Assembly (NCBI RefSeq): GCF_001458335.1 | Contig: NZ_CYTO01000009.1 | Coordinates: 531,129 to 595,128 of the forward strand | DNA: 64,000 bases | Direction: 5' to 3' | Origin: Cognatishimia activa | GTDB lineage: Bacteria; Pseudomonadota; Alphaproteobacteria; Rhodobacterales; Rhodobacteraceae | In this document: positions 63,214 to 64,000 of the stretch, one piece after another | Layout of the letters: every line of letters starts with the position of its first letter | How positions within the stretch are numbered: position 1 is the stretch's first letter | The notes under the pieces: model-generated | What the model was told of the DNA's origin: nothing | Databases searched by the model: none | What the model saw: the letters and a program-made list of their open reading frames with translations, nothing else | Translations under genes and position numbers: made by a program

Positions 63214-64000
63214 ATGAGCAAAATCTCATCATTTTTTGCAGGTAATTTCGCAGCAGTAGGGGCCGCCGCAGTGGTCGTGATTGGTGCTGGTTTCTATTTT
63301 ACCGGTGCGTTCGATCGCTCGCAGCCTCTAGCGCGGGAAACTGTACAGGAGACCGTGACAGAAGCGGTGGCAAAGCCTGAATCGGCGGACACAGAGGACG
63401 CGACCGTTGCAGAAGCAGAGCCTGCGGCGGAAACAGAAGCGCCGACCGAGGCTGTTGTTGAAGTGGAGCGCGCTCCAAGCGCTGAAGCGGAAGAGACGGT
63501 AGAAACTGAACCAGTTGTCGAAGCCTTGCCAGAACCCAACGCCCCGGCGTTTGACGTTGTCCGTGTTGAACCTGATGGGAGCGCCGTGATCGCGGGATCG
63601 GCCGATGGCAATGGCGGTGCGGTCCGCATCCTTTTAGACGGTGACGAAGTCGCGCAATCCGAGGCCGGTTCTGACGGTCGCTTTGCTGGGTTCTTGACCA
63701 TTGCGCCAAGCGAAGACGCGCGTGTGCTGAGTTTGGTGCAAGAGATTAATGGCTCCGATGTTGTGTCTGAAGAAACTGTGATTGTTGCCCCAGTTGCTGC
63801 CCCAGTTGCTGCCCCTGTCGTGGCCGAAGCGGTCAAACCAGAGGAAACTCCCCAAGAGACCATGACCGAAAAAGTCGCTGAAGTGACCGAAGAGGTTACT
63901 GAAGCTGTTGAAAGCAAAACAGCAGAAGCAGCCAAAGAAGTTGTAGAAGCGGCTGAAAAAGCCGTTGAAGAGGTAAAAGAGACAGTACAGGCGGTTGTAA
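63214..64000 (+). CDS. Alanine/glutamate-rich envelope protein, partial at window end
   Basis: The first 262 codons of a longer protein; no stop is reached before the window edge. A short start is followed by a membrane segment (FAAVGAAAVVVIGAGFYFTG, residues about 12-31), then an acidic Ala/Glu/Val-rich stretch, a small beta domain (DVVRVEPDGSAVIAGSADGN to VRILLDGDEVAQSE, about 115-175) and a repetitive helical tail. The layout resembles Rhodobacteraceae proteins that end in a LysM peptidoglycan-binding domain; LysM itself would lie outside the window. GGAAGGGG precedes the ATG. Confidence 0.75.
   Translation, partial: MSKISSFFAGNFAAVGAAAVVVIGAGFYFTGAFDRSQPLARETVQETVTEAVAKPESADTEDATVAEAEPAAETEAPTEAVVEVERAPSAEAEETVETEPVVEALPEPNAPAFDVVRVEPDGSAVIAGSADGNGGAVRILLDGDEVAQSEAGSDGRFAGFLTIAPSEDARVLSLVQEINGSDVVSEETVIVAPVAAPVAAPVVAEAVKPEETPQETMTEKVAEVTEEVTEAVESKTAEAAKEVVEAAEKAVEEVKETVQAVV

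Noticed and set aside
1..64000. Searched by eye for tRNA, rRNA, CRISPR repeats, insertion-sequence ends, integrases and restriction or toxin-antitoxin genes.
   Set aside because: None was recognised. TTCGAATC-like stretches (for example near 54889) do not fold into a tRNA shape.

Overview
The window reads as ordinary chromosome from an alphaproteobacterium of the Rhodobacteraceae (Roseobacter group). The support is direct. There is a PccR/ScfR-type regulator beside pccB, followed by pccA and methylmalonyl-CoA mutase. ProS is the short form without an editing insertion. HdaA, ClpP-ClpX, CcmI, DUF1127, DUF6497-like, Hint and RTX proteins are of roseobacter type. Moderately GC-rich coding sequence is densely packed on both strands. 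I see no rRNA, tRNA, CRISPR array, prophage, insertion sequence or integrase, and no replication origin. About 70 protein genes can be supported; the last one runs off the right edge.

Layout. 1-9.6 kb: ribosomal protein L33, an acetyltransferase, a BAX-inhibitor membrane protein, a LysR regulator, a quinone oxidoreductase-like enzyme, an XRE regulator, an inositol-monophosphatase-family phosphatase, then 8-oxoguanine deaminase with a CAP protein facing guanine deaminase (purine salvage/catabolism). 9.8-20.9 kb: MgtE, 5-formyl-THF cyclo-ligase, a YmdB-like phosphoesterase, two convergent SLC13-type permeases, YebC, a membrane protein with a ClpP-like domain, and a divergent ArgP-LysE regulator/exporter pair. 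20.9-33.4 kb: the propionyl-CoA locus. PccR, an MFS exporter, pccB, a run of small unknown genes and lipoproteins, pccA, a DUF4174 protein and methylmalonyl-CoA mutase. Together the enzymes carry propionyl-CoA to succinyl-CoA, and clustered TTTGC motifs precede both pccR and pccB. 33.5-45.2 kb: VOC and GNAT proteins, a TerB/J-domain protein, an EEP-fold hydrolase, a ppx-ppk-hdaA-permease operon on the minus strand, fasciclin, DUF1330 and GlxA-type regulator genes. 45.3-53.6 kb: proS, lipoprotein-release LolC/E and LolD, a small cytochrome c, a Tag-like protein, ClpP-ClpX and RidA. 53.6-64 kb: a stand-alone Hint protein with a long non-coding upstream gap, DusA, TauE/SafE, a membrane-anchored RTX protein, a DUF1289-ruvX-ccmI operon, superoxide dismutase, a LuxR-type regulator, a LOG-family protein and the start of an envelope protein.

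No clearly new multi-gene system stands out. The observations most worth following are the PccR operator clusters, the uncharacterised small genes between pccB and pccA, hairpin-rich non-coding DNA inside that locus, a dispersed intergenic repeat seen in three places, the solitary Hint protein, the anchored RTX protein and a Tag-like protein that appears to lack its family's key residues. All family assignments come from reading the translated sequence by eye; no database search was possible.
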